Assembly (NCBI GenBank): GCA_032191485.1
Contig: JAVDOI010000011.1
Coordinates: 1,831,438-1,895,437, forward strand
DNA: 64,000 nucleotides
Direction: 5' to 3'
DNA from: Leptoclinus maculatus
Taxonomy: Eukaryota > Chordata > Actinopteri > Perciformes > Stichaeidae
Part shown: in pieces, positions 26,301-36,504 of the stretch
Position numbering within the stretch: position 1 is the first letter of the stretch
Layout of the letters: every line of letters begins with the position of its first letter
Program-made: the position numbers and the translations under genes
The notes under the pieces: model-generated
Database searches by the model: none
What the model was told of the DNA's origin: nothing
The model's input: only the letters and a program-made list of their open reading frames with translations

Positions 26301-29300
26301 GGACAATGTGCTCGTACCGGGATGCCTCGGAGGAAGGACGTCGGGTCTTCCTGGAGAAGCTCGCCTCCTCCTTCCTGCAGGAAAATGGAGGCCATTACCA
26401 CATCCATTAATGTGTGTTGGGACAAAAGAATGTCTTGAGGCAGAAGGAAGGAGGAGGAGGAGGGAGACAGAACAATGGATGAGTGTCAGTGCTGATGGAA
26501 AATCATCTGTACCCACAAAAACATTTAAATTAGTTAAACACTCCGTGGAGACAGTGGGATGACACATAACTAAGGTCAAATGTTGACAATGTTTTGACTC
26601 ATTGTCTCTTAAAGCAAAAACGTAGACAAACAGACCAATGATAAGGATTTATGGAATGATTCAGTTTTAGGAAATTACTTACATCTTCAGTAGTAACTTA
26701 CGTAAACAAATGATCAACTTTGAGAAGCTTGAACTGGTACATTTCGTCATTTTTTTCTTAAAGCTACTAAGAGGAACTTTCATTTTGTGTTATTTTGGTT
26801 ACTGTGGACAAATGCGGCAGTATTTTCCCGGCACCAGACTGCCTTTACAAAACCTCTCGTTTTACTGCAGCAGAGGTCTGACAGTCGGCTCCTCTCAGTC
26901 CTGGTTCTGGTTCTACCCGTGCCTCCCTTCCCTCCAGCGGGTCCAGCAATACGGCCTGGTCCTCCAGCAGCGTGGTGTTGTTGTTGGAGCTCTGACTGCA
27001 GATCGATGAAGGTGAAGGAGATGGATCCGAGTCTGTCCGCGGTGAGCTGGTCTCTGCTGGAGTCTGAGCTGAAGGAGTTTCTGGTGGACCTGCATGATTT
27101 CTGTGATTTCACCAGACAAGCTTTAAGAATCCTCTCGCTGATGGTCTCGTTTACTGATGTAGGTCATATCGAGGCATCAGTGATAAACTGAGACTGATTC
27201 AAAACCAGATTAAAGTTCCTCAGAGTAACTTTAAAGGTTGATTAATGATCCTAATGATTAAAAACACGACGCTACAAGTCGATGGACAGAAAATTAGTCT
27301 GCAAAAATTTTAATGATCGATCGTTGTAATTGTTTCAATCATTTTTCAAACAGAAATGCCAAACATTCACTAGTTCCAGCTTCTCAATTGTGAGGATTCT
27401 CAGCTTTTCTCGATCTTATATTTATTACACACCGAGCGTCTTTGGGTTTTGCAGCATTGGTCTGAGACAGCAGACCATTTGAAGACGTCTGTCGGGGCTT
27501 TAAGAACTATTTTATAGACTAAAAGATGCATTAATCTGCAGATTAATCCAGAGTGAAAACTCTCAGTAGTTGCAGCCTCGTATGAAGTGAAAGCACCAGC
27601 TGCCACACCCAACACTGATACACACTACACACCCTACACTGATACACACCCAACACTGATACACACTACACACCCTACACTGATACACACCCAACACTGA
27701 TACACACTACACACCCTACACTGATACACACACTACACTGATACACACTACACACCCTACACTGATACACACCCAACACTGATACACACTACACACCCTA
27801 CACTGATACACACCCAACACTGATACACACTACACACCCTACACTGATACACACCCAACACTGATACACACTACACACCCTACACTGATACACACCCAAC
27901 ACTGATACACACTACACACCCTACACTGATACACACTACACACCCTACACTGATACACACCCAACACTGATACACACTACACACCCTACACTGATACACA
28001 CACTACACTGATACACACTACACACCCTACACTACACACCCTACACTGATACACCCTACACTGATACACACCCTACACTGATACACACCCTACACTGATA
28101 CACACCCTACACTGATACACACCCTACACTGATACACACCCTACACTGATACACACCCTACACTGATACACCCAACACTGATACACCCAACACTGATACA
28201 CACTACACTGATACACACACTACACTGACACACCCTACACTGATACACACCCTACACTGATACACCCAACACTAATACACACTGATACACACACTACACA
28301 CACACTACACTGATACACCCTACACACCCTACATTGATACACCCTACACTGATACACCCTACACTGATACACCCTACACTGATACACACTACACTGATAC
28401 ACCCTACACTGATACACACACTACACTGATACACACTACACTGATACACACCCTACACTGATACACCCAACACTAATACACACTGATACACACACTACAC
28501 CAATACACACACACACTACACTGATACACCCTACACACCCTACATTGATACACCCTACATTGATACACCCTACACTGATACACCCTACACTGATACACCC
28601 TACACTGATACAACCTACACTGATACACCCTACACTGATACACACTACACCGATACACACACTACATTGATACACACTACACCGATACACACACTACATT
28701 GATACACCCTACACTGATACACACTACACTGACACACACTACACTGATACACACCCTACACTGATACACACCCTACACTGATACACACTACACTGATACA
28801 CACCCTACACTGATACACACCCTACACTGATACACACTACACTGATACACACTACACTGACGTATTACACCAGTACTATTGAGATATTTGACCAGACAGT
28901 CTGCCAGATAATCAGATTAGAAGTTAACAAAATGGAGGAAACAGCAGAGTGATGTGATTAGATGAGGACCCGCAGTGTAATTATCAGAAGAAACAGAATA
29001 AATTCATCATAATATACATTAAGAATTGAACTAATCAATACAAAACAAGCCGATATATACAAACTGTGTGTATTCTGCAGCTCTTCCTGCTTCAAACCAA
29101 ACCAGCAGGTGACTGCCGTCATCTTCAATTACAGGAAATTACTGTTATTTGTTCTGGGAGCTGTGCTTCCTGTGTGGGCTTCTGATTGAATTACACTGCA
29201 TGTTACTTTTTAATCTGACAGCTGAGGCAGCGGGGAGGAAAAACAACAAACAACAACAAAATGAAAGCCTCTGGAGCTTCTCGTCTACTAATTGATCCCG

Positions 29301-31281
29301 ACAGAAGTGATCGCCTCTGATCGGGACGCAGCTGGCATCGGTCCTGAACATCACTTTGCAGTTTGCATTTCCTGAATCAACTCTGTGCCAAAGTCATCAT
29401 TACCCCCCTTCAGCTTTGCAAACATATTCTGAAATATGTTGACGCCGCGCAGCATAAAAGGCTTGTGATGAACACAGCATGAACACAAACAGCCCCCCCC
29501 CCCCCCTCCACAAGAGTCATCAATAACGTTCCGTGGGTGCAGACGGGCTACAGTTACCTCCGCTGGTCCTCCCTTGCTGAGAAGTCTCTTTTGTGTCTGG
29601 CTAGGTATTGGATTCTTGCACTTGGAACGGCTCCGAGCGCTGAAGCGGAGAGGGGCCATATCGGCTCCTGGTTGCCCCAGCTCAGCTTCCCACTGATCAA
29701 TGAAAGGATGACAAAGTTTCCAATGAGGAGACGCGGCGACGATGACAAATGCTGGGCGCAAGAAGCACACGGAATATTTTCCAAGTGAGCGATGACCAAA
29801 TGAAAGAATGATAGTCTCAATCAAATGTGGCCTCTTGTTCATGGACCCATTGTTTTTCTGTTTTAACCGCACGTTCAAAGCGTGCCAGACATCTGCCTCT
29901 TATTATGCCGTTTAAAGAAACCGCTCGAGGAAGGAAACGCCGACCACAGAGGCTCCTGAATTCTTGGAGTCCATTTCACAACAGATCGATGAACAAACGT
30001 GCAATTTATATATGACGCAACAGCTGGAACAGAAGTCCTCCTGCAGCGCCGGAGATGTTTATAGACTGAGAATAACCAGAAATAATAATAACAATGAACA
30101 TACACCTCTTGTGCAAACGTTATTTGTTTTTAAATATGTGACTGAATGTGGTACGACTCAGCTACTCACCAAGGAGTCGTGGCCCAAACACTTTTTGAGG
30201 TTTTGTGCTGCGCCAGCTCCAAGACTCTGCAGAGAAAACACACAATCCCCCAAAAAACACAAATCAGCTCCAAATACGAGCGTAACTGGGAGACTCTGGG
30301 CCCAAAGGGGGGAACATGCAATCACTCAGTGGGTTTCCCGTCTGTGTCGAGGGTTTCTTCTTCTTTCTGGCAGAGCTGTGACATTCATAAACTGCTCTCT
30401 GTGTTCAGTTATAAAGAAGTTGGCTTCAAACTCTAAACCTCACTGTGGCCACGAATCAAAGTCAGAGACTCAACGGTTTACGTTTATCTGCGAGACGAAC
30501 ATTTTCAGACAGAACGACCGACTGAAAGAGAAAAGTTGACATTTTTTGGCTTTTACATTTTGTCCAGTGAACCCTTAAGGAGATTATCAACATAGGAACA
30601 CATGAATAATATACAGTAGGTAACACTTCGCTTTAACACCTCGTATTTACTATTCATGAGCAGTTTACAAACATATAATACAATCCTTATAATACATTAC
30701 AGTGTAGGTGTCCCCAGACATTTTAAGTATTTATTAATGTGCAGTAATTTTAACAATCATAACTTCTTCTATGACATATTTTTTATAATTAAACTGTGTT
30801 ATATTTTGTCTTTCATCATGTTTATAGACTCCAGTTATGGACGCCTCCCAGGAGGAGACCAAATATCTGTGTTCTGCGGTACATTATAGTGCGTTAAAAA
30901 CATTTATTGAATGTTCATATGCAATTAGAACATTAAAAAGCAATACTATATATATATATGTTGTTTATGCATTACTTTATTATATAAAATAGATAGAAAT
31001 ATATAGAAATGAGGAGTAAATAAACAGATGCAACAAACATGCAACAATTAAATAGTTTAAAAGTAGTCAATATTTTCTTTCAACAAACTTTAAGATTGGT
31101 AAAAATGTTGTATTTTGTTTGTAGAATTAATAAAAATTTTCCTGCACCTGTTTGATGGCCCAAATCTGGACTCAATACCTGCGCAAAAAATCAACAAGAC
31201 AAATAAATCAGACAGAACATATGAGACTCTTTGAAGGCCGCGTGGCACATGGTTAGTAAACTCACCTGGTTCTCCAGACAT
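23302..31281 (-). CDS. THEGL: THEGL (SPMAP2L), THEG-repeat sperm protein
   Basis: Eight minus-strand segments join with matching phases into 732 nt (243 aa): 31266-31281 (start), 30170-30224, 29558-29692, 26917-26995, 26318-26374, 24435-24557, 23878-24012, 23302-23433 (stop TGA). Segments 2, 3, 6, 7 and 8 carry clear THEG-type repeats, such as VLELAQHK, WGNQEPIWPLS with ARIQYLARHK, and TPRLLQLSKPK; the end resembles THEG C termini (DYIPPREPEWS). Segments 4 and 5 rest only on splice signals and frame; segment 1 is only six codons and is least certain. THEG-family proteins are testis-expressed and associate with sperm microtubules. Position between HOPX and ARL9 agrees with mammalian THEGL. Human THEGL is longer, so N-terminal exons may be missed. 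Confidence 0.72.
23878..24012 (-). CDS. THEGL: THEGL exon with THEG repeat
   Basis: A 135-nt exon, phase 0, acceptor TTGTGTTCCACAG, donor GTAAGAGC. Encodes SVASIVSFASRTAGISQRLV then RLSLPRLKQ, followed by RPVEPIWT, the start of the next repeat. Confidence 0.82.
24435..24557 (-). CDS. THEGL: THEGL exon with THEG repeat
   Basis: A 123-nt exon, phase 0, acceptor CACACACCTCAG, donor GTGAGATC. Encodes CPIWHVDPNMRTAVITPRLL then QLSKPKLNHPDF, a canonical THEG repeat. Confidence 0.85.
27235..27590. repeat. Dispersed teleost repeat (ATTAATC...GTTGCAGCC type)
   Basis: Contains AATGCCAAACATTCACTAG, CCAGCTTCTCAATTGTGAGG and ends ...GTAGTTGCAGCC, parts of the ubiquitous fish repeat also seen at 40592 and 45090. 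Lies in a THEGL intron. Confidence 0.6.
27608..28860. repeat. Minisatellite of 17- and 41-bp units in a THEGL intron
   Basis: About 1.25 kb. The first part repeats a 41-bp unit built of CTACACTGATACACACC, then CAACACTGATACACA, then CTACACACC. The later part is dominated by the simple 17-bp unit CTACACTGATACACACC and a 15-bp form CTACACTGATACACC. Cys/Tyr/Val-rich minus-strand frames across it are artefacts. Confidence 0.95.
29558..29692 (-). CDS. THEGL: THEGL exon with THEG repeat
   Basis: A symmetrical 135-nt exon (phase 2 in and out). Acceptor TTCATTGATCAG, donor GTAACTG. Encodes GKLSWGNQEPIWPLS followed by SARIQYLARHKRDF, the pattern of a THEG repeat (a W-centred start, then RI-xx-LA-xxK). 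Confidence 0.8.
30600..30960. repeat. Dispersed repeat (GTAACACTTCGCTTTAA type)
   Basis: GTAACACTTCGCTTTAACACC...ACAAACATATAATACAATCCTTATAATACATTA is a common fish interspersed sequence; a related piece lies at about 53285-53480. Assigned by recognition only. Confidence 0.45.
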
Positions 31282-32204
31282 CTCAGCTGGACGTGTCGCC
31301 TCGCTGCCTGCCGACGGTGTCACGCTAATCTCCTGCTGTTGCTATGAAGCCAGGAGTCCTTCGCAACCAACATCACACACACCTGAGGACTCCTTGAAAC
31401 TGGAGTCCGCACACTGAAGCCATCTCAATGCACCTCAATCCATCTCACCGTCTCAAGACTGCTTCCGTCAAAGCGAAAGTGATACGTGGAGGTCAGCGGT
31501 GAAGCGTGGCCGTGTATCCTGGAGAGCTGCTTTGTGTCTGGATCACGTTCCAGATATAAAAGAGCTCCGATGTCCTGAGTCAGTCTCCATCCTCAGATAA
31601 GCTGCTATTATTAGTTCTATACCCACAAATGTGGGGCCGCGGGGCGTCCGGCAGGTCACGGGTTCAACTCTCACAGCGACAATAAAAAGTCACACCAATC
31701 AGATTAGTGCAAACTATTTATTTGAGAGTGAAAAACCAGTATAAAGACAATCAAAGTGTTGATCAATACTGTATATTGGACATGTTTTGGTATTAGAAAA
31801 ACACTCCTAACACATGAAGGCTTTGCACACAAACACCAACGTAGTTCCCCTTCATCCCAGAGTTAACAGACGTGATTCATTACAGACTTCACCAAATAAA
31901 ACAGCATTAAGACGAAATAACAAGAACCAAGCAGCATCTCTCTCAACAGCAAAACACACACAAAGACATCTGGAGAAGAGATAATAAAAGCAAGAATGTT
32001 TTAAAGCTAATCCAGCAATTACACACAATGATTTGGTAGTGTTAAAGTTCGTAAGCTCGGTGACTAGATATCTGATTATTCAAAAATAAAAGGCGATAAA
32101 ACAGCCGATCTTTACAGCAAACAGCCCTCAGTTTCCACTTCATCGGCTTCATTCAACTGTTTTATTCAGACATTAAATAGCTGCGGTGTTCCTGTTGAAG
32201 TTAA

Positions 32205-32274
<70 letters not shown>

Positions 32275-32961
32275 AGTTTACATGTTAACGGCGCATCAGA
32301 AAGCTCAACTGCTTCTTAAAGCTGTGATAGTTAGGTTTGCATGTTGGCGCCCCCACGTGGCAGAAAGAGGTAACAGTTTAAAGACGTTTAGATTTAAATA
32401 CCCAGAAATCCTGACACGTACCATCAGTGAGCTGAACACAGCGAGCCTTATGTTTTAATATTTATCAGACGGGATGGGGGATTCATTTCTATACTTTGTA
32501 TTAAACTTTGTCCAGTACAGCTTTAAGTCTGACTGTCGAGGTATTAAATATTCTGTGGATCGTGACAAACATCACGATAACTGCCGGTTACGTCCAACAG
32601 TACATGAAACTCGACCTCTATGATGCTGACAGACTGTTAGCTCATCGCTGCTGACCTCCTAAGTCTTGTAAAGTGAAACATTCACGTCTCTGCTGACGAG
32701 ACTCTGAAAATAACTCTTTGGTGAAGATGATATTTGAACACAAGTTCAAGTGTCCCGTCGGCCCTCAGCTTAAAATCACTAATTTACTTTTGGTAACGAT
32801 GGAGCAACACATTCAAAGTCAGTGAAGTTTTACACTTCCAGAATCTGAAAGTTTGTAAAATCCAAACTCTACTAAAGCAGAACTACAAATACAGCCGACC
32901 TGAAGCATCGAAGAGAACCTGCTGGACGTTATCACACCGGACAGAGGGGGGGGGGGGTGTC
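31282..32961. other. Spacer between THEGL start and ARL9 stop
   Basis: No gene seen. Contains a (TA)n tract at 32208-32271, a G-run at about 32946-32957, and a B-box-like GGTTCAACTC at about 31660 that I could not extend into a tRNA or SINE. A minus-strand AATAAA at 31717-31722 could serve a long ARL9 3' UTR. Confidence 0.5.
32208..32271. repeat. (TA)n microsatellite
   Basis: About 62 bp of alternating TA. Confidence 0.97.
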
Positions 32962-33684
32962 CTATCTGCCTTCACAAACCATCTGGATGATCAGGTCCCG
33001 GGCGTCCTGGACCCCGGAGCCGAGCTCCTTCTCGCCCCTCTTCACGTAGGTGCCGATGAGGAACAAGCGGCGCTCTCCGACCTCGGACAGAGACAGAGCG
33101 TCGTGGAGGTCCGTGATGCCGCAGCTTCCTGGAAGGTCCTGGAAACACGAGTCAAACATTTGAATCGTCCACTTCTATTATTGAGACACATCAGAGGGTA
33201 CCTGCTCTGGGTTTAAACTCTTCAGTCTGAACAGGACGAAACTAAGTATTTTAAGATGATTTTAATGATCTTTTCTTTCAAATTGTAAGACTTTGACTCC
33301 TAAAAACGGCTGATTTTTGTCTGAAATCTAGAGATTTATGATCATCTTTTGTTGAATTACTACGATATTGAATTTATGTTAATCTAATTTATGCTATAAG
33401 ATCTGACGGACAAAAATATAAATACTATTGTGATGAAATATTTTCTGACACAGTTGCGTTAACAAAAGGGTATTTGTTGGTTTTCATACTAAATATTTTG
33501 ATAAGTTACTTCACAGAAACAAAAACTGAATTTACTAATGAAGTCAGTTTAATTAAACAAACTTATGACAAAATAAAAGCTGAACTTCTCTGATTTTGAG
33601 AACATTTTGAAGCAGAACAGATGCAAGAAAATCTGCACTTCTAAACCAAACTGGGAGTTTTCTCCGACTGTGTGAAATGTTACT

Positions 33685-33719
<35 letters not shown>

Positions 33720-35252
33720 GTGTATACAACATTACAGACATGTATATGTAGGATTTTCTTGAGGTCGTGACATCTTTTTAATTTGTCTTTTTTCATGATT
33801 TTTGTGAATTGCAGTTTTGTGTTTGTTGCAGCCGATGTGAACATTGAGTCTCTAATGTAACGCTGCGAGCTTCCTCGAGGACTAGAGGCCCCCGCAGGCT
33901 TCTGTTGGAAGCAGCATGGAGAGTGTTTTGTTTCCTGTCACGCTCACCTGTTTGTTGGCCAGCACCATCAAAGGCAGGCGGGGCTCGGAGGCCAGCAGCT
34001 CATGCAAATGCTTCTTAGCGACGGGGAAGAGCTTCGGGTCGGAGGAGTCGACCACGAACACCAGCAGCAGGGCCCTGGACATGTACTTCTCCCAGTACGG
34101 CCGGAGCTCCTCTTTACCTCCAACTGACAGACAGACAGACGACTGTGACAACCAACTCAAGACCGACTTAAAGAGTCTCTTTTGAAATCAGACTTACTCT
34201 CTAGGAACTCGATGTGCAGGTCCTCCCTGTGGATGGAGACGGCGTTGAAGCCATTCGTGGGCTGCGTGTCCTGCTCCAGACACCCGGTGGACAAACAGTT
34301 CAGCAGGCTGGTCTTACCGGATCCATCCAGACCCAGAACCAGCACCTGGGTCCCCGTGGACTCCACGGGCTTAGACTGCAGCACACAGAGAGCCGAGCAC
34401 GTCAGATGAAGTGTTTGATACACGAGTTTATGTACAGATACCATAAAGATACACAACAGTGAGGTACATTGTCATGCATTTCTACAAAACCCTTTTTTAT
34501 CTTCATGATCAATCAATAATCGTTTGCTGTATTTGATGTTTCGGGTCTAAATATTTTACAGCTGCTGTTTTAGGGTGGAGCGTTTTCATAGTAAAACTAA
34601 CCCTTTATTTAAGTGAAAAGCAGTAAAATGTGCTCAGTTTGATCTTGCCTGTGTCCATGTAAGAACAGTTAGATGTCAGATATATACAAATATCATCTTT
34701 AAAGTACTTTTTACTACACCAACAGGTTTTAGCGGAAGGTGTGTCACCGTGTTTTACCTCCGATGTTGTCTTGGGTTCAGCAGCAACCGTTGGTTCAGCA
34801 GCAGAGACCACAACCGTTGGTTCAGCAGCAGGGACTACAACCGTTGGTTCAGCAGCAGGGACTACAACCGTTGGTTCAGCAGCAGGGACCACAACCGTTG
34901 GTTCAGCAGCAGGGACTACAACCGTTGGTTCAGCAGCAGGGACCACAACCGTTGGTTCAGCAGCAGGGACCACAACCGTTGGTTCAGCAGCAGGGACCAC
35001 AACCGTTGGTTCAGCAGCAGGGACCACAACCGTTGGTTCAGCAGCAGGGACCACAACCGTTGGTTCAATTGGAGTTTCTCCTCCTCTCTCCTCTTCCTTT
35101 GCCTCTCCGGCCCTTTTAGCCTCTTTTCTCTGCCGTGTTTGCGGCTTCTTCTCCCCGGAGCAGGAGGACGAGTAGTTCCAGATAAAATAGGCGACTCCAC
35201 CCGCGAGAGCCACGGAGGCGCCGAGGACTCCGGCTTCTCTCAGACCGAACAT
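32962..35252 (-). CDS. ARL9: ARL9, ARF-like GTPase 9
   Basis: Four exons: 34758-35252, 34198-34375, 33948-34123, 32962-33138 (1026 nt, 341 aa; phases 0, 1, 0). A hydrophobic N-terminal segment (about residues 8-26, GVLGASVALAGGVAYFIW) suggests a membrane anchor. It is followed by a basic/acidic linker and a 9-residue repeat (PTVVVPAAE, about ten copies) to about residue 160. The ARF-like domain starts at about residue 175: P-loop GLDGSGKT (180-187), an IGG motif where ARFs have DxGGQ, and NKQD (281-284) split across the last intron. The C terminus FLIGTYVKRGEKELGS.VQDAR is ARL9-like. The mammalian protein is much shorter; the excess is the repeat and linker. The ATG at 35252 was chosen; the upstream in-frame TTG is not a start. 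The function of ARL9 is poorly known. Confidence 0.93.
33684..33722. repeat. (AT)n microsatellite in the last ARL9 intron
   Basis: About 40 bp of TATA with one AAA interruption, then TGTATA. Confidence 0.9.
34787..35070 (-). repeat. ARL9: 27-bp coding minisatellite in ARL9 exon 1
   Basis: About ten tandem copies of a 27-bp unit encoding EPTVVVPAA on the minus strand (nine perfect at protein level, one VVVSAA, one truncated TVAAEP). The unit length, a multiple of three, keeps the frame whatever the copy number. Confidence 0.95.
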
Positions 35253-35404
35253 GGTGCTCAAACTGCCGCTTTTTATCCGTCCTTTCCCGCCATTGGTGGA
35301 CTTTCAGTGAAGCTTTTTTTTGTTGTGTTCGCCTCTTCGTCCTCCTCTGCTCCTCAACAAGTGGATTAACCAACGGACAGGAAGCTGAGCAGGAACTCCT
35401 TCAA

Positions 35405-35420
35405 ACGAGACTTCCGGGAA
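35405..35420 (-). promoter_or_regulatory. ARL9: ETS-like site upstream of ARL9
   Basis: ACTTCCGGGAA at 35410-35420, a consensus ETS/GABP core, about 160 bp before the ARL9 ATG; typical of TATA-less promoters. Inference from motif alone. Confidence 0.4.
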
Positions 35421-35569
35421 GATGTGCGCCGCTGTGTTTTGTTGATGCAGTGTTACAATCTCACCGCGTGAGGGCGCCATTGTTCCTACAATGTTTCCCA
35501 GATACAGTGTTACAAAATGTAAACTCTTGGCTTATTTATACCAAAATGGACGAATAAAGCAATTATAAC

Positions 35570-36135
35570 CAAGTGACTAAGTACATTTACACAAGCACTG
35601 TGCTTAAGTAGCCTAAAATATTGAGGTATTACTCGAGTATTTCATTTTCTTCTACTTGACACCTGAAGTTACAAGTTATTTTGCAGACTAAGATTTTATT
35701 TCCAAAACATGACTTTTTTTTAAGTACGATGCATTTTTCAGTGCAAAAATCCTCTCATTGACTATCAGTCCTAACCTAATCCTTAGTTTGTTTAAAAAAA
35801 AAAAAAAAAAGACCAAATCTAAGTTATTTCAAGTATATAATCAACAATTTTTTACTTACTCTTCTTCATTTAAAGCATTTTCAAACAAGCACATTTTAAT
35901 AAAATGAGGTTTGCAGACTCAAGTCATGCATCGGCCTATGATGCATATAAAATAAAACACCATCAACTAAGCCCTTCTTTGACAGAGTACTTTTACTTTT
36001 GATGCTTTAAGTACATTTAGCTGATAATACTTTTATTTTTTATATTCTTCTTGTGAATACTTCCTAAAAAACTGACAACCAGTAACGGAAGAAGTACTTG
36101 GATGTTTTACTCAAGTGTAAGTAGAAATACTCTGA
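35570..36135. repeat. Ubiquitous teleost dispersed repeat (AAGTACATTTAC type)
   Basis: Begins AAGTACATTTACACAAGCACT, contains GCTTTAAGTACATTTAGCTGA and ends GGAAGAAGTACTTGGATGTT with CTCAAGTGTAAGTAGAAATA. This whole succession recurs widely in fish genomes. An inverted, shorter relative lies at about 54165-54480. It separates ARL9 from the SNAPC1-like gene. Confidence 0.65.
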
Positions 36136-36342
36136 ATTTTCATGTTTTTTTCCCCCCCACACAACTGGTTTCTAAAACTGTACATCGATGAATGAACATA
36201 GCAAGTAAATCATAAATATGGTAAAAAATCATGTAGGTTGACCTAAAACAATGGTGTCGGTTGGTGTTTGCAGTGCAGATGATGGATCTCTGTAAATACC
36301 AGCTGAAGTGAAAACAAGAAGGTGAGTAAATTATGAAATACA

Positions 36343-36348
36343 TTTATT
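36343..36348 (-). terminator. Candidate polyadenylation signal of the SNAPC1-like gene
   Basis: AATAAA on the minus strand about 160 bp after the stop codon. Confidence 0.5.
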
Positions 36349-36504
36349 AACAAATTAAAGGATTCCAGTCAAACAACTGATGCACGATGAGAGAAAAACC
36401 AACAGAACCACGTGTTAATCAAACGTAAAGGGTTTCATTGAACCTGGAGGAGCACAACAAATAAAAACAAACTTCTTTGTGTGTCGTGAAGTCCTCTCTT
36501 CCCA

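Noticed and set aside
28235..28690. Cys/Tyr/Val-rich minus-strand frames
   Set aside because: Translations of the ACACTGATACACC minisatellite.
31640..31690. Possible tRNA or tRNA-derived SINE (GGTTCAACTC box)
   Set aside because: No matching A box at the right distance and no cloverleaf could be drawn.
34739..35369. Plus-strand frames of 126-206 aa across ARL9 exon 1
   Set aside because: Antisense shadows of the 27-bp coding repeat; the minus strand carries the conserved GTPase gene with splice signals.
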